64,000 nt of DNA from Symbiodinium natans (GCA_905221605.1 CAJNDS010000104.1:164979-228978); one strand, 5' to 3'. Counted from the first letter of the stretch, positions 1 to 11,969 are shown. Translations and numbers: made by a program. Notes: a model not told the origin generated them from the sequence alone.

Positions 1-155
1 TGACGTCAGCCTTCAGGATTGTTTCAGCTCGAGGCCTCTTAGGTATGGGCACGAAGACGAAGGGTCCAAGAAGAGGGCGCCCTCCCCCCAAACCCTGAAC
101 ACACTCAAGCCCGAAAGCTCTGAACCCCTGAGCCCGTAAACCCGAAACGTGGCAT
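1..155. other. Non-coding spacer
   Basis: I see no gene here. The last third holds degenerate CCCTAAA-like text just before a hairpin element. Confidence 0.5.
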
Positions 156-243
156 GGTCTCCCTTATACTAACAGTCCTTCATAGGGATGAGAGTAGGGG
201 GTACCAGAATCCCTATTTAGGACTGTTAGTATAAGTGGGACCC
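156..243. mobile_element. Hairpin (MITE-like) element, copy 1
   Basis: Two inverted arms of about 33 bp (156-189 and 210-243) share the core TTATACTAACAGTCCT and its reverse complement around a loop of about 20 bp. Related arms occur at 36555-36707, 56678-56755 and 61043-61080, so this belongs to a dispersed family. It has no ORF, which fits a non-autonomous element. No clear target duplication is visible here. Confidence 0.65.
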
Positions 244-503
244 TAAAATCCCTAAACCCTAAACCCGAAACCCTCAACCCACGAAGGGGGGCCCCTGAAG
301 CCTTCAGTGCCCTCCCCTCATGCATCGGCCGCGCCCTCGCCCTCGAGGCACCGGAGGCCAGCTCTCTCTAGGGTTTAGGGTTTAGGGTTAAGGGTTTAAG
401 GTTAGGGTACAGGGTTTAGGGTTAGGGTTTAGGGTTGGGGTTTGGGGTTTAGGGGTTAGGGCTTAGGGTCTAGGATTGAGGGTTAAGGGTTTATGGCTTA
501 GGC
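241..503. repeat. Opposed telomere-type repeats around a GC-rich island
   Basis: Degenerate CCCTAAA units at 241-285 and degenerate TTTAGGG units at 366-503 face each other across a GC-rich island of about 80 bp. This is the first instance of an arrangement that recurs through the window. The units are too degenerate to be a chromosome end. Confidence 0.75.
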
Positions 504-1077
504 GGCTTCAATTTGTTTTCGAAGAGGTTTTTTGGGCTTCAATATTTCTTTGCAAGAGGTTTTGGGGTTTCGTTTTTTCACGAGGGTTTTAGAGCTTCAT
601 GCTTTTAAAACGGGGCTTGTTTTCACAAGGGGTTGTAGGGCCCCGCTTTTTAACAGAGGGGCTTGAGGGTTTGTTAGAAGGTTGTGTTGAGGGTTTGGGG
701 TTCTGGGTTTTCCGGGTTGAGGATGAAAGTTGTTCTCTTCCACGAAGGTTTTGGGGTGTGGGGGTGTTGGGGGGGTTGGGGGGTTGGGGGGGGGGTCTAG
801 CATGGGACCCTCTCAGAATGGAAGTAGGGCTGCCGCTGGTTTGAAGGCTTAAGGATTCTTAGCGTTCAGGGATAGGATTTTAAAGAGTGCGACCACGTGG
901 TTCAATGACGAGGAGGAAAGGAGTATACTGTTGCACCCGTCTTGCAAAACACTATGCCCGAAGTTCCAACCCCAAAGCCCCAAAGCAACAACAAAATCCA
1001 AGCCAAGGATTCGAACCCCAGAAGCTTAACCCCAATCTCCCTAATCAGTCCCAAACGTGCATCCTGCGTCTCTAAAC
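504..1077. other. T- and G-rich spacer without recognisable gene
   Basis: G-runs such as 776-796 and decayed telomere-like text dominate. Short open frames on both strands have low-complexity translations and no recognisable motif. Confidence 0.5.
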
Positions 1078-1160
1078 ACTAAACCCTAAGCTCTAAACCC
1101 TAAACCCCAAGCCCTAATCCCTAAACCCTAACCCCAACCCAAAACCCTAAACCCTAAACT
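1078..1160 (-). repeat. Degenerate CCCTAAA block
   Basis: About ten imperfect CCCTAAA-like units, interrupted by variants such as CCCCAA and CCCTAAT. It is an interstitial telomere-type repeat. Confidence 0.75.
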
Positions 1161-2126
1161 GGAGCAGGGCAGCCTGCCAATTGCCGGCGGCGCTGCCGGC
1201 AGCCCTACCACGGGCACGTGCAGGAGCATCTTGTGGGGGCTTTGGCGGGGTTTTCCCCACACCTATGGCCCCTACTTGTGGAGTCCGTTGAAAAAAGGGG
1301 GATGATACTATATTTGTGGGGTATATGGGGGCATCCCTATTTTGAAAGATGCCCACTCTGGTTTACAGTGTACCAATATTGGGTTCTTGCCGAGACGTTT
1401 GTGCGTGAGGCCAGCGGCCATGATGTGAATGCCAGTCAGAATACCGGCGCTCTTTTCTGCACTCGGGCAGGCTGTAGCTGCAGAAGCCAAGTGCTGCAGA
1501 ATTGCAGCGTCGGACCCCCTTTCCCCCCCGCGAAAACGGCAACCCTTAACCCAACACAGGGACTGCAAAGAAGAGCCCGACAGCAATGGCCCTACATGGC
1601 TGGAAGCTTGGGAAGATGGATGGGGCCCTAGTGAAGAACAGGCCTTGCAATGAGGGCATGGAGCAGAATCCCCACGCGCAGGGCAAGTGTGGGGTTTTCC
1701 GTCAGGAGTGAATTTCCTCAGCATTTCGGTACAGGAGCTCGAGGAACGTCATCCCGTCTGATTGCCCGAAGACATGTTATAGTTAGGCTCTGCTTCAGCA
1801 AGACCTCAAAAGCGCAGGATCCAGCTCCGTCGGGCACAGATGGTTGCAAGCTCCTTGGCTTTAAGGGTTTAGGGCTTCCGAGTGGCTTGACTTTTCCAGG
1901 GAACTGGGCAGTAGGGGGTTTTCGAGTTTCACGTTGTTGCCTGTACCCGTCCTTCCACCGGTTGACCACTCGCAGGCGCAGCTTCGCGGTGAACGTTGGG
2001 CAGGTGGCGGGCTTCCGCTCCAAAACCTCTGGCACGTATAGTTACCTTATGGTAGCTACTTGGTCATCTAACCTCAATGCTATACTCCCCGAAAACTCCG
2101 AACCCTGGGAATCACTAAGCTCTTTG
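1161..2126. other. Spacer, no supported gene
   Basis: Mixed composition with several open frames up to 246 codons on overlapping frames and both strands. None shows a family motif until about 2.13 kb. Confidence 0.4.
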
Positions 2127-2336
2127 GAGGCGACAGGCCGAGATGTGGCTGCCCTCTCGCACGCGCTGCGCGCCACACCCGCCCCGCCGCTGGCGGAGGC
2201 CCTGCACCACCTTCCGGCCGAGGAGCCCATCGTTTGGGGGATGGGCCTCTCGTCTCGTGCTGTGCCATTCCGGCTGCCCCAGGAGGGTGCCCGACTGGTG
2301 GCGTTCAATATGGCCATCGACCGCTGTGCCAAGGCA
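2127..2336 (+). CDS. Candidate coding exon, possibly PPR-related
   Basis: A GC-rich open segment with a balanced, alanine- and leucine-rich translation. It ends in AFNMAIDRCAKA, which resembles the first helix of a pentatricopeptide repeat as seen in other alveolate PPR proteins. Better PPR-like fragments follow on the same strand at 3147, 3471, 5985 and 6537, so these could be exons of one gene. The splice sites are not resolved. The PPR assignment is an inference from one short motif. Confidence 0.25.
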
Positions 2337-3146
2337 CCTCTTAAATTGGGTAACAAATCTAGTGTCATCAGGCGACCGAGGCTGTCATGATGTGGTTATG
2401 AATGAAGCTTCCAAGTCCGTTGATTTTGGTTCTGCTGCCTTTGCTCTTGGGTGGGCTCGGCCGAACGACTCTTGTGATTCGATTGGGTGTGTTGCTTGAC
2501 TTCGGAGTATTTCTGGTCCACTTCCGTAGCGCGCCACAGTAGATTGTACCAGGAGCCCTGGCGGCCATGTTTTCTTGAAGCAGCAGCTCTTCAGCGATGG
2601 CCTGTGCAGGTTGGCAGGTGGGAGATCTCCGCCGCTGGCCGAGGGAAGAGGGGAGCACACCGGGCATTCGTCGTGCGTGTCCGAGGGTCTGGGAGTTGTT
2701 CCCGGGGCTGCGCGTCTGCCAGCCGATTTTTAACCTTTGGGCATAGCGACAAAACCCTAAACCCTAAACCATCCTGTAGCAAAACCGAAGCCTCAACCTA
2801 TATACATACATATATATATATATATATATTCATATATTCATATATTCATATTTATATTTACTAATTTATGAAGATAACATAGATGAAGTACCAAAACATA
2901 GTATCAGCAGCCCGTCCTGGGTCTTTGTCATCCTGACCTGCCTGAGGTCGCGTTGCTCCGCCGCATGCCGGAGAAGGCCTCCGTCAGTCTTGAGCTCCCA
3001 ACCTGCCCCCTGCATTCCCACCCCCACCCTCTCACGCCCGTAAACCGTAAACCTCAAGCAGACGCACACCCTCAGCTCTTTCAACCCTCTCGCCTCTTGA
3101 CAGACTCTACACCCTCAAGCCCTATAGCGCTGCGACCACGAGCCCA
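2337..3146. other. Spacer with TA-rich microsatellite
   Basis: The stretch contains a TA/TTCATA microsatellite at about 2797-2862 and a few CCCTAAA units near 2755. I see no gene. Confidence 0.5.
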
Positions 3147-3203
3147 ATGCAGGCCTCCGAGCCAGATGCTGTCAGCTACACCGCAGCCATGAGTGCTGGA
3201 GTC
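3147..3203 (+). CDS. PPR-like exon fragment
   Basis: The frame reads MQASEPDAVSYTAAMSAG, close to the start of a pentatricopeptide repeat (an 'EPDxxSYxxAxSAC' type helix). PPR proteins bind organellar RNA and are numerous in dinoflagellates. The usual CEKG continuation is missing, because the reading runs into telomere-type sequence. That suggests either an exon end or decay. Confidence 0.4.
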
Positions 3204-3470
3204 TCTGTGGGTGCCCGGGGGGGCGCTTCTCTGCACCAAACCCTCAACCCCAAACCCCAAACCCTAAAGCCTGAACCCTACCCCCCCCAAAAGGGACCAT
3301 GTCGAGAACTCCCCATGTTTGGCTTGCCGGCTTCGGGGGGTTGCGGAGCTTCGGGGGTTCGCTCGAAGTTTAAGGTTTAGGTTTTTAGGGCTAGGGTGTA
3401 GGGGTTTTAGGGTTCAGGGTTGAGGAGTTTAGGGTTTAGAGGCCACCCTGGCCCCCCCCCCCAGCCCCAG
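3204..3470. repeat. Telomere-type repeats flanking PPR-like fragments
   Basis: CCCTAAA-like units at about 3235-3285 and TTTAGGG-like units at 3370-3440 enclose a short GC-rich stretch. This is the same inward-facing arrangement seen elsewhere. Confidence 0.6.
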
Positions 3471-3560
3471 GCCTGCAAGAGCGCAAGCCAGTGGCGGGGC
3501 GCGCTCGCGCTGATGAAGGAGGCCGAGCAGGCCGCCGAGGGCTCCCCAGCCCTTCTTCGA
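3471..3560 (+). CDS. PPR-like exon fragment
   Basis: After a C-rich tract ending in CAG the frame reads ACKSASQWRGALALMKEAEQ. It matches the second helix of the alveolate PPR pattern (SACEKxxQWxxALxLLxEM). The pyrimidine tract plus CAG is a good acceptor. The downstream end is not defined, because the frame reaches a stop near 3590. Confidence 0.4.
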
Positions 3561-4975
3561 CATGGAAGGTTCATGGGTAGTTACAAGTAGGATGATGAGT
3601 ACCCTGAAGAAGGTTGTAACAAGTTACAAGTATAGTTACAACTACTTGTTTGTCCCAAGAAAGGGGGGGTGGGTGCCGGTAATCTACAGTTAACTCATCC
3701 TGTTGTCCTAGTTGCAGGAACCTCCAAGAAGGGCGGGTATGCCCCTACGTTCGGACACCCCCGAGCATGGGGCGCTGAATGCTCAGCTTGCGTCTGCTCT
3801 CTGCTGTGTCTGCCCTCCTGCCCATCTCCCAGGTGTTCAGGGTCGTAAAGCCTAATTTTTTGGCGGCCATGAATATTCGCATGGGTCAGACGCGGATGCC
3901 CGCGACACAGATAGTCTTCAGGGTGCGAGTCCGCCCTTTCTTCGAGAGTGTATCCGCACTGGTGGGTATCATATGCAAACCGCGGTTCGGAAAAGCAATG
4001 CCGCCATACACTTGTAATTACCTTTCCGGCAGCTGTGTCCAAGATAGCCTTCAGTATCCTTCGCGGTCGATGCATCTCTGGCCCGGTTGGCTGCTGGCTT
4101 CGGTGCCGTCGCCTGCAATGTCAGTTTGGGTTCCGCTCTGCTGCCTCCCAACTGCAACCCAAGCCACGACAGGGGTGGGGCAGAACGCATCAAGCTCCTA
4201 AGCTTCCTAAACCCACAAGGCCCTAATCCCAAACTTCTGTGAACCTGGTGACCCGGAGGCAGACCTGGCGCTCAACCTCTTCGCCCTCAGCGCAGCCTGG
4301 GCCTCTCTTGGGGTTTCTCACTTCTTTTCGGGTTTCTCAGTTTGGGGCACTTTAGGGTGCAGAGGGTTTGCCGGTGTGACGCAGCACACAGGAGCACAAG
4401 GATGAGGCCAGGGTTATAGAGCCCCGCCACAGAGACCAGGGGGCCCGGCAAGAGGCAAGCCCGCAGCAGAAGCACGGCAAACGGGGTCCTTACGTAACCG
4501 AGAAGAGCTGTAGTCGGAACCAGGCCTGAGCTGTGTAGCAGATACCTCCCGCGAGGATTTAGGGTTTCGGGCTTTAGGGTTTTTGTAGTGTTTTCAGAAA
4601 GTGTACAGGGTAATGGGTCCCAAGACAGTTCTGACCGAAAGGTTTCAGTTTTGGACCTTCAGTTCGCATCTACGTTCCGGCCAGGTCGAGATTGCAGGTT
4701 CTAAGTGCTCCGTGTACAACTTCCATTTCGTCCTGGGAATTTGGGAGTTATAGGGTCCAGGGCCATGTTTTCCGCTATACTTGTCGTGGTTTACGTTAGC
4801 CTGTTACTTTGTTTCGGTTACAACACGCACTGGCGCTGTAGGCAAAAGGCAATGTTCCGGCGCTGAAACCAAGTTGAGACAACATCTATTTTGAGCCCTA
4901 CGTGTGAGAAGCACCAATTACTCTTTGATAGTTCGGGATCTCCATGCACATCCATTTGCCCACGTGCCCGCAGGC
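3561..4975. other. Spacer, no supported gene
   Basis: Unique sequence of mixed composition with a few decayed telomere-like units near 4205 and 4558. Open frames of 87-140 codons overlap on both strands and none has a family signature. Confidence 0.4.
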
Positions 4976-5400
4976 CCGTACATCCACACATCAGCACACG
5001 CTTATGCCCACACCCAGGACGCTCAGACCCACACGTGCGCGCAAACCCACACCCACACCCACCCCACCCAACCCAACGCCCACCGCGCGCGCACGCACAC
5101 GCGCGCATACGTGCATCTACGCGTGCGCACAGGTGCACATGCGGGGGCGCGCGCGTACGCGCGCATGCCCGCACGAACACCCACTTACACCTGCACCTGC
5201 GCACGCCCCCACAACCATCCACGCATGTGCCCCGCCACTACCTGCTGCACCCACGCACCACACCAGAACCCCGCCATGCGCAATATACGCCCACCACGCA
5301 CGCACCCCAGCCATTGCGCACTGCCCACCCCCACATTCCCACACCCGCGTCCACATGCCCACATGCACGTCCGCACAAACGCGCGCCCCTGCATAACAGG
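4976..5400. repeat. CA-rich alternating purine-pyrimidine tract
   Basis: About 420 bp of irregular CAC/GCGC/ACGC repeats, for example CGCGCGCGCACGC, is open in several frames on both strands only because of its composition. The alternation of purine and pyrimidine is of the Z-DNA-prone kind. The ORFs of 134-191 codons here should not be taken as genes. Confidence 0.8.
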
Positions 5401-5982
5401 GCCTTAGGATCGGAGGTTGCGGAAGTACGATGCTTGGTTAATGTTAAGGTCTTGGATTTAGGCTAGTTCTGGTCTGGGGATCATCTTCTCCCTAACCCTA
5501 GGCCGGCCCGAATTGTTGTAAACAACCGTGCCTTTCAATACATGCGCCCTTCTCCCCTCCCCCCGGAAGTGTCCCCGCAACTAAAGACATGAACCCTCAA
5601 CACCATCTTCACCGCGCGGCTGGTGTGCAGCCGAGTTTCAATGGTCCAGCACAAACACACGGATCACGTATAGCCGCAACTTGAAGGACTGCAGGCCTTG
5701 CAGTGCAAGTACCAACTCAATGCATGGGTCAACTTTAAGAACGCACCTTGCAGTTCTGTTGCGGTCTCCAGTCCTCGCAGCAGCTTGGTGTTCATGGTCT
5801 TAGTCGGTGCTACCCGCTGAAGGCACTCTAGCCGAGCTCTTGCATGTGCCGAGCTTTGCCGTTCGGATGACCCTCCATGCGGTGGACGCTTGTGACAGGG
5901 ATAAACTGGATGATTTGGCCTTCGACGCAAAAGCACTCTAAACCCTGAATTTCCTGGATCCGAAAAACCGCTGTCAGACCCG
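5401..5982. other. Spacer, no supported gene
   Basis: Unique sequence with no clear coding segment or repeat. Confidence 0.4.
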
Positions 5983-6060
5983 AAGCACTTCTCACGCGTG
6001 TTATCCAGGCCATGAGCGCCTGCGAGAAGGGCCGACTTTGGTCCCAGGCCCTGAGGCCTG
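5983..6060 (+). CDS. PPR-like exon fragment
   Basis: The frame TRVIQAMSACEKGRLWSQAL contains the alveolate PPR hallmark SACEKGxxWxxAL. This is the clearest PPR match in the window and is on the same strand as the other fragments. Upstream and downstream sequence in frame is not convincing, so it is an isolated exon or a relic. Confidence 0.5.
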
Positions 6061-6536
6061 GAGCCTCTGCGGCTTTTTTACTTAAACCCCGTCAACTGGA
6101 TGCCCCCAAGCCCTCTAGACTTGCAGGCCGCCAGGGTTTGAAAGTAAGTTTATGTTCTGGTTTTTTAATACCTTAGGGTGCTGATTTGTGACGATCTGCC
6201 CATAAGCCCTTCAGTAGAATATGTCAATCCTGTGCCTGTTGCCTTCAGTCCCGCCATTTTGGAGGCTCCTCGCCCGCATGTGGACATCGGAGATCGTGCC
6301 TGAGGTGGGCTAAACCTTGCACTCTACACCTGAGGCCATTTAGGTTTTTGGTGTGTGGGCTGGGGTTGTGATGCAGGGCTCCCCTACAACCTTCGTCATC
6401 CAAACCTCCTTTCCCGTGCACCCTGGCCGCCTTTTCAGAGGTCGCCCCTCTGACGAAACTGTAGGGTGCTGCTTAACCCTAAACCCTATGCTCCAACCCA
6501 AAACCTTAAGCCATCCTATGCCCAAAGCCCTAACAA
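6061..6536. other. Spacer with a spliced-leader-like core
   Basis: No gene is supported. The decamer GCCATTTTGG at about 6254 matches the core of the dinoflagellate spliced leader, but the flanks match poorly. Confidence 0.4.
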
Positions 6537-6630
6537 TGCCGGCCAGCTCCAGGTCGTGGCCGTCACCGCGGCTCTTGGAGCCGTGGCCTCCAGTGCCAAG
6601 TGGGAGAAGGCGCCACGGGCTCGGAGAGGT
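6537..6630 (+). CDS. PPR-like exon fragment
   Basis: The frame reads VTAALGAVASSAKWEKAPRA. It resembles a PPR second helix (ACxxSxxWEKAL) with the usual Cys replaced by Val. It is flanked by CCCTAAA-like units upstream and TTTAGGG-like units at 6655-6680 downstream. The substitution hints at divergence or decay. Confidence 0.35.
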
Positions 6631-7179
6631 TTCAGTATTTAGGCTTCTTCGGGTTTAGGATTACGGGTTAGGGTTGAGGGCGTTTTCAATACAACAGGCA
6701 CATCTGGGCACTTGTTGTGGGAGGCAAGAAACGCGTCTCCTTTTGGGCAACGAAGGCTAAGGTGTGTCTGCTGAAACTGTAGACAATTTTACTAATTTTA
6801 CCCTTACCATTAACAGACGCCCAGGCTCTGGCTGCTCTCAGCTGCTGGGCCTTCCCCCACAGGCGGGGAAGGGTTTTGGGGAGTTGTTTTTGGTTGCATC
6901 CCCTAGCATCTACTGGGTGATGCTGAAAGATGGGGGGGGGGGTGGCCGGTTCCCGTGCAGGCCCTACATGGAATGACTCCTGCAGCCCTGACCTTGGACA
7001 GGGCTGCCGCGCAACACGGCCACGCTGAACGCCGCCAGCAGCGCTTGCAGACTCGGGGCTTCCTGGGCGATGGCCTTGGCCCTGTTGAATACGGGCCACT
7101 TGGGCCACAGTTATGCCACAATGATGCCACAACGATGCCACAACAGCGGCAAAGCATTCGTCGTTTTCATCGGCCGTGA
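6631..7179. other. Spacer, no supported gene
   Basis: No family motif was seen. The 7100-7150 stretch has a short ATGCCACAA-type direct repeat. Confidence 0.4.
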
Positions 7180-7346
7180 GATGATTCCGTCAGGCTCCCA
7201 GGAGCCCGAGCCCAGCATCGCCGCTTTTCGTGCTGCGCTGGCTGCCGCCGAGGCCGCCGGTGAGCCGGCGGCCTCGAAGGCGGCCGAGCGGGGCCTCTGG
7301 CGTTGCGCGGCGCGTGGCCAGGGGCGCAGTGCACCCAAGCACCACG
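7180..7346 (+). CDS. Candidate coding exon with canonical donor
   Basis: An alanine-rich frame (SIAAFRAALAAAEAAGEP) ends at a textbook donor, CACG|GTGAGT, at 7346/7347. The composition resembles helical repeat proteins. No family is assigned. The 5' boundary is uncertain. Confidence 0.3.
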
Positions 7347-7880
7347 GTGAGTATGCTCCTTGGCAGCTCCGTATGAATGATCCCACCTCAGGCATTTCCT
7401 GTGAGTTGAGCATGAAATAGCATGAACATGCCGCATTATTGTGTGATGTATGTCATTATGAGGATACAGGGTTCTCATCTGCAGACACCAGGATCCTTCT
7501 GCTGCCGAAAGCTTGGTGGCTTCCGAAGTGCACAGTGTACACTTGGGTGCCGTGCATGCAGTGCTGGCAATACCACGCCATGCAGCACCGTGCGAATCCT
7601 AACCCTGCAAGCCCGGCGTTTCCCGAGCATGGGCCCTTACAGCTTACAAGGCTTACGCCCAAGCAAACCCTTATGAAACTCAGGCCGGCGCCACGTCGCA
7701 GCTGGCCTCCTCAGGGACGCGGCTTGCTGGCCGTTTGCTCGATGGCAGCGCCTTGCAAGTGCTGGCGGCCCTCACAGGCATCGCTTTCGGGGACAGACAG
7801 CCACGAGGTGGTTCGGAGTGTGGGGTTGGGGAAAGTTTGGGGGGGGGGGAGGAAGGGCACTCATGTCGTTTGGGCTATAA
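7347..7880. other. Spacer or intron
   Basis: No gene is supported between the two candidate exons. Confidence 0.4.
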
Positions 7881-8015
7881 GGAGGACGTTTTTGCGTTGG
7901 ATGGCGGTTCTCGAGGCCGCGGCACCTCCGCAGCGCGGGACTTCTATGATGTGGGGAGCCTCAATGCGCGCCTGGCAACAGAGCACGGCAGCCAGGGGCC
8001 CACCGGGCAGGAGGC
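7881..8015 (+). CDS. Candidate coding exon
   Basis: A GC-rich open frame containing SAARDFYDVGSLNARLATEH has normal protein composition, and stops being protein-like at a T-run near 8020. I recognise no family. Confidence 0.3.
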
Positions 8016-10990
8016 CTGTTTTTTTTTATTTATATTTTTCTCTTCGGATCTGCTTCGCTCTAGGAGTCTGCAGGTTGCTCTGAGAGATTGCCAGCCTTTT
8101 GAAGTATAAGCTACAGCTCCAGAACAACCCCTCAAGCAGCAAGCTGCACTGGCATCCGTTTCGTTCACGATCCCAACCCTCAGAAGTAGGGAGCCGCAGG
8201 CAGTTGCCGTTTTGTTCAGATTTGCGCCGCCCTCAGAAGTAGGAGTCGTCATCGGCGGATATCGGCAGTATCGGCTGCAAGCGGGTCAGCACCAAGACGG
8301 CCGATGCACGTTCACAATTCCGGTGACGGAAGTGGCTACGTTGCACAGGGAGTCGAACGTGATCGCTTTTTCAAGAGATCACTCTCATGTTTTTTATTGG
8401 CAGCTTGCCACGCTGTTGCTTTGATGGTGCACGAATGTGCACAAGTTTCTTCCCGAGGCTTGCCCCGCCTCAAAATGATCTTGGTTTCCAGTTCGTAGAA
8501 TGGCTGATGTGCCACGACCGCCGACACATGCACCAGGCAGCCTCTGAACACTTCCTTCCAACCATGCTCACCATGGTGGTAAAGCTCACTGCGTTCCTCC
8601 CTCCGCGAAATGTTGGCGGGAGCTCACCTGGTGGTGAAGACGCTCGCTGCGCTCAATTGGTGCCACCCCATCCGACAAAGCTTCTGCAGCACTCGCTCTT
8701 TCAGAGTCAGCCCTTTCAGAATGGTCGCAGAAGCTTGCATGGATACAAAAAGATCCCTGAAGGAGCCTTAGATTCTCCACACATCCCCACACCCTTGCAG
8801 GATCTTTCAATCAGCCCCTTAAAGCTAAACCCAAAAACCCCAAACCCCAAACCCTAAACCCCAAATCTACTGCAGTCTCCTTGGACACCCAGCGCCCGCC
8901 GGGCGCTGGCGTCGGCTTTGCCATCGCCCGCGCCTTCCGCGGCAGCCGCAGCGCAGCTTGCTGCCTGGTACGAGGCCACGCGTGGTTGGTTCGGGTTTTC
9001 AGAGGCCTTTTTTCAAGGTTTAGATTGCGGAAAGTCTTGGGGGGGGCACACTTTCTTGCCTTAGCTTTTCAGCCATTGGCCGGGCAGGGGTTTGGTGTCC
9101 AAGTTTTCCTGGGTTGAGATGAGAGATTTCATCATCATCATCATCAGGTATCAGGCATGAGGAGGCGAAGTGGGTACCGTGATTGCATGTGCCTATATTG
9201 GCAACCACTTCTAAAAGGGGGAAACAGTGCAAGCTGTGCCTGGGGTGTGGGGATTTTGAACATGCCAGCGCCCAAAAGTCGACTCGCTCAGGGCTCAGGC
9301 GGTTCGGGGACTTTGGGGAGTTTAGGGTTCAGCTCTGACTTCGAGGTTTCTAGGAAAACCCCCGATGTGGCCCAGCACCTGACACAGCGTGTTTAGTTTT
9401 CAGTGATCTTCGACTCGTAAACTCCAACGACAGCCTGAAGCCCCAAACATGCGAAACCCTCAAGCCCCGAACCCCCTACACCTCTAACGCCTCCGAAAGC
9501 CAAAACCCTGACAGGCCCCCCTCACAAGCTCCATGCCCTGAGAGATGAACGACCTCTGGAGCACAGGCTTTCCCCAAACCTCCCAGAAAGACTTAAAGAG
9601 GTACCAAGAATCTCAGTCTAAGCCCTAAATTGCGAGGGTTTAGGGTTGCTGGTTCAGGGCTTACGGGGAATACTTATCTTTATGAGGGGTCCCCTGAGAC
9701 GAAGGCTGACCTGGCATCTCGGCCGTTCGAGCAGATCTGGGACCGGGGGGCTTCTGCAGATTCTGCATTTCTGGAATTGGTGTGGATTCGAGTTTCTGGG
9801 GATGCTGTCGCGGGGCGTACATTTTATGTTGCCATCAGAAGGAAATCATGTTGTTTGCAATAGGTCGCTATTCTGGTAACTTGTTTTAAGCTCCTTCACT
9901 AGAACCCTGGTTTAGGTTTCAGGTTTGGGTTCTTCCCCGACCGGAATATGAACGTCACAGCCGTATACCCAAGCGCATCCCATATGGGTAGTATGGTTTC
10001 CATTCCCAGCATCCCCAAAGGAACCCTAGACTCTCAACGATAACATACATGTAAACCCTGTTTCGTATAGGTCAGAGTTGTCATAGCCTTATGAATCAGC
10101 CCATCATCGCGGCCCATCCAGGCCCTGCCGGTCAAGCGCGCGCCTTGGCATTCATTGCCCGCCATGCGCCGACGGATATCGGTGCTGCTGCGCGACCTGC
10201 GGCATATCGTTTTCGGAAAAAGCGATCTCCGAACCTTTACTCAGATGATGACGGCCTTGGCTACAGGTAGTTGCTGATCTCAGCCCAAGCCACAAATCCC
10301 AGCCCCCTTGTTGAGCTACTGACGCCGTTTTGCAATTCTCAACTATATAGCACTTGCCATGCTCTTTCTATGGACCCTGAATATGCAAGAGGGCGGGAGC
10401 CAGGACAAGTTGGGAACGCTGCGCAAGGTCGCCAAGGACGGGCTTGCTTGGTTTCAGGGTCACAGGGTTTGGGGGTTCAGGGTTCACATCCTCCAGCTTC
10501 CATGCCCGCTAGGCAGCCTAAGCCCACATACTGCGAAGTCTCGACATGAAACCCGTGGCCTGGAGCTCCAGTCAGATGTCTGGGGCCCCGCTGCTCTCAC
10601 CTTAAGAACCCCCAACCTATGTGTCGGTTCCCGAAGGATTTTGTAAGGTTATGCGCCACCGGAGCTTGGGTTCGGCCCTCCAGGCTAAGCCCCCCCCCCT
10701 CCCCCCCGCTGGGAGGATCCCGAGCTGAAGCCCGTGAAGCTCCATCTTGCTTCCTGGGGCAAGTACCTCGGAGGGCTAGCGCGACCTTCCGCTACCCCTC
10801 CGAATGCCCGGTGTTGGGGAGCTTTGGGGCTTGGGGTTTGAATTCCTGAATCCCCTACCCCAAATCTTCGTCGGGCTCCCCAACGTGCAGACTACGCGCC
10901 AGTCGCGTGCTCTGTGCCGTTGCCTAAGGATACTGCACGGAGAAGGATGTTGACATCGCCCGCTACTCAGTACGGGAGCCGCAGCACACT
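8016..10990. other. Long spacer with no supported gene
   Basis: It contains scattered degenerate telomere-like units (8830-8865, 9310-9330, 9640), a short TCA repeat at 9130-9145 and a C-run near 10690. Open frames are short and overlapping. The segment 9660-9860 is open on two frames without a motif. Confidence 0.4.
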
Positions 10991-11125
10991 CCCACTCTAA
11001 ACCCTAAACCCCAAACCCTGAACCCTGAACCTTAAACCCTACACTCTACACCCTACACCCTAAGCCCTAAACCCTAAGCCCAAACCCTAAACCCTAAACC
11101 CTACACTCTACACCCTACACCGAGA
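10991..11125 (-). repeat. CCCTAAA block
   Basis: About 18 CCCTAAA/CCCTACA-type units. Confidence 0.85.
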
Positions 11126-11129
11126 GGAT

Positions 11130-11225
11130 CCCGAGAATGCCGAGCAAAGGCACCCTCGCGCCCAGGTTGCGGCGGGCTTGATCGAGGGCATCTCCCTGCT
11201 TCGGCCCAACGACCTGGAGGTGCCA
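11130..11225 (+). CDS. Candidate coding exon between opposed telomere-type blocks
   Basis: The frame PENAEQRHPRAQVAAGLIEG and onward is open and protein-like across exactly the GC-rich island between a CCCTAAA block and a TTTAGGG block. No family is recognised. Confidence 0.3.
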
Positions 11226-11600
11226 TTAGGGTTTAGGGTTTCGGGTTTCGGGTTTAGGGTTTAGGGTTCAGGGTTGCCTTCTCTGGGGTTCGAGGGTTTG
11301 GGGGTTTGAGGGGGGTTTCGGGAGGTTTTGGGGGTTTGGGGGTTTAGGGGTTTAGGAGGTTTAGGGGAGGTTTAAGGGGGGTTTGGGGGGTTTAGGGGGT
11401 TTGGTTTGGGAGTTGGAGGGAGGGTTTGGGGTTGAAGGGGTACGGGGTTGAGAGTTTATCGGGGTTTAGGGTTTAAGGGTTCTAAAGGTTTAGGAAATTT
11501 AGGGGTTTAGGGTTGACGGTTTAATTCTGGGGTTGAGGGTCCATTTTTTTTCAAATTTAGGGTGTAGGGATTGGCATGTTTCTTCCTAAGGGTTTAGGGT
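11226..11600 (+). repeat. TTTAGGG block grading into G-rich variants
   Basis: It begins with six near-perfect TTTAGGG units and decays into GGGGTTTAGGGG-type variants. Confidence 0.8.
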
Positions 11601-11763
11601 TTAGGCTGTTTAGGGTTAGCATTTTGGGGCTCTTCAGGGCTGGCAACGTCGGGCCCAGGGTTTGGGCTAGGATCCAGAATGTATCGTATGCCCATTGCCT
11701 GAGACTGAGGTTTCCTTGTGTGCGACAGGGGTTTGGGGTTGAGGGTTTGGGGTTTGGGGTTTT

Positions 11764-11815
11764 GCCCGAAACCCTAAACCCTAAATCCTTAATCCCCCTA
11801 AACCCTAAACCCTGA
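11764..11815 (-). repeat. CCCTAAA block
   Basis: Short block of CCCTAAA with variants. Confidence 0.75.
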
Positions 11816-11969
11816 GCCTGTCTCTGCCCCTGGCAGGCCCTGGGAGTGTCTGAGCCGTGGATTTATTGAGACCTGTGAACTCCGCGGGCAAAAAAGGGGC
11901 GCAGTCCGCTGTAACCCTCAAGACCCTAGCCAAAAGCACCATAAGACCCGAAGCCATAGACTGCTCGGG

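Noticed and set aside
4818-5466. Overlapping ORFs of 134-191 codons on both strands
   Set aside because: CA/CG-rich simple sequence is open in most frames. There is no protein-like composition.
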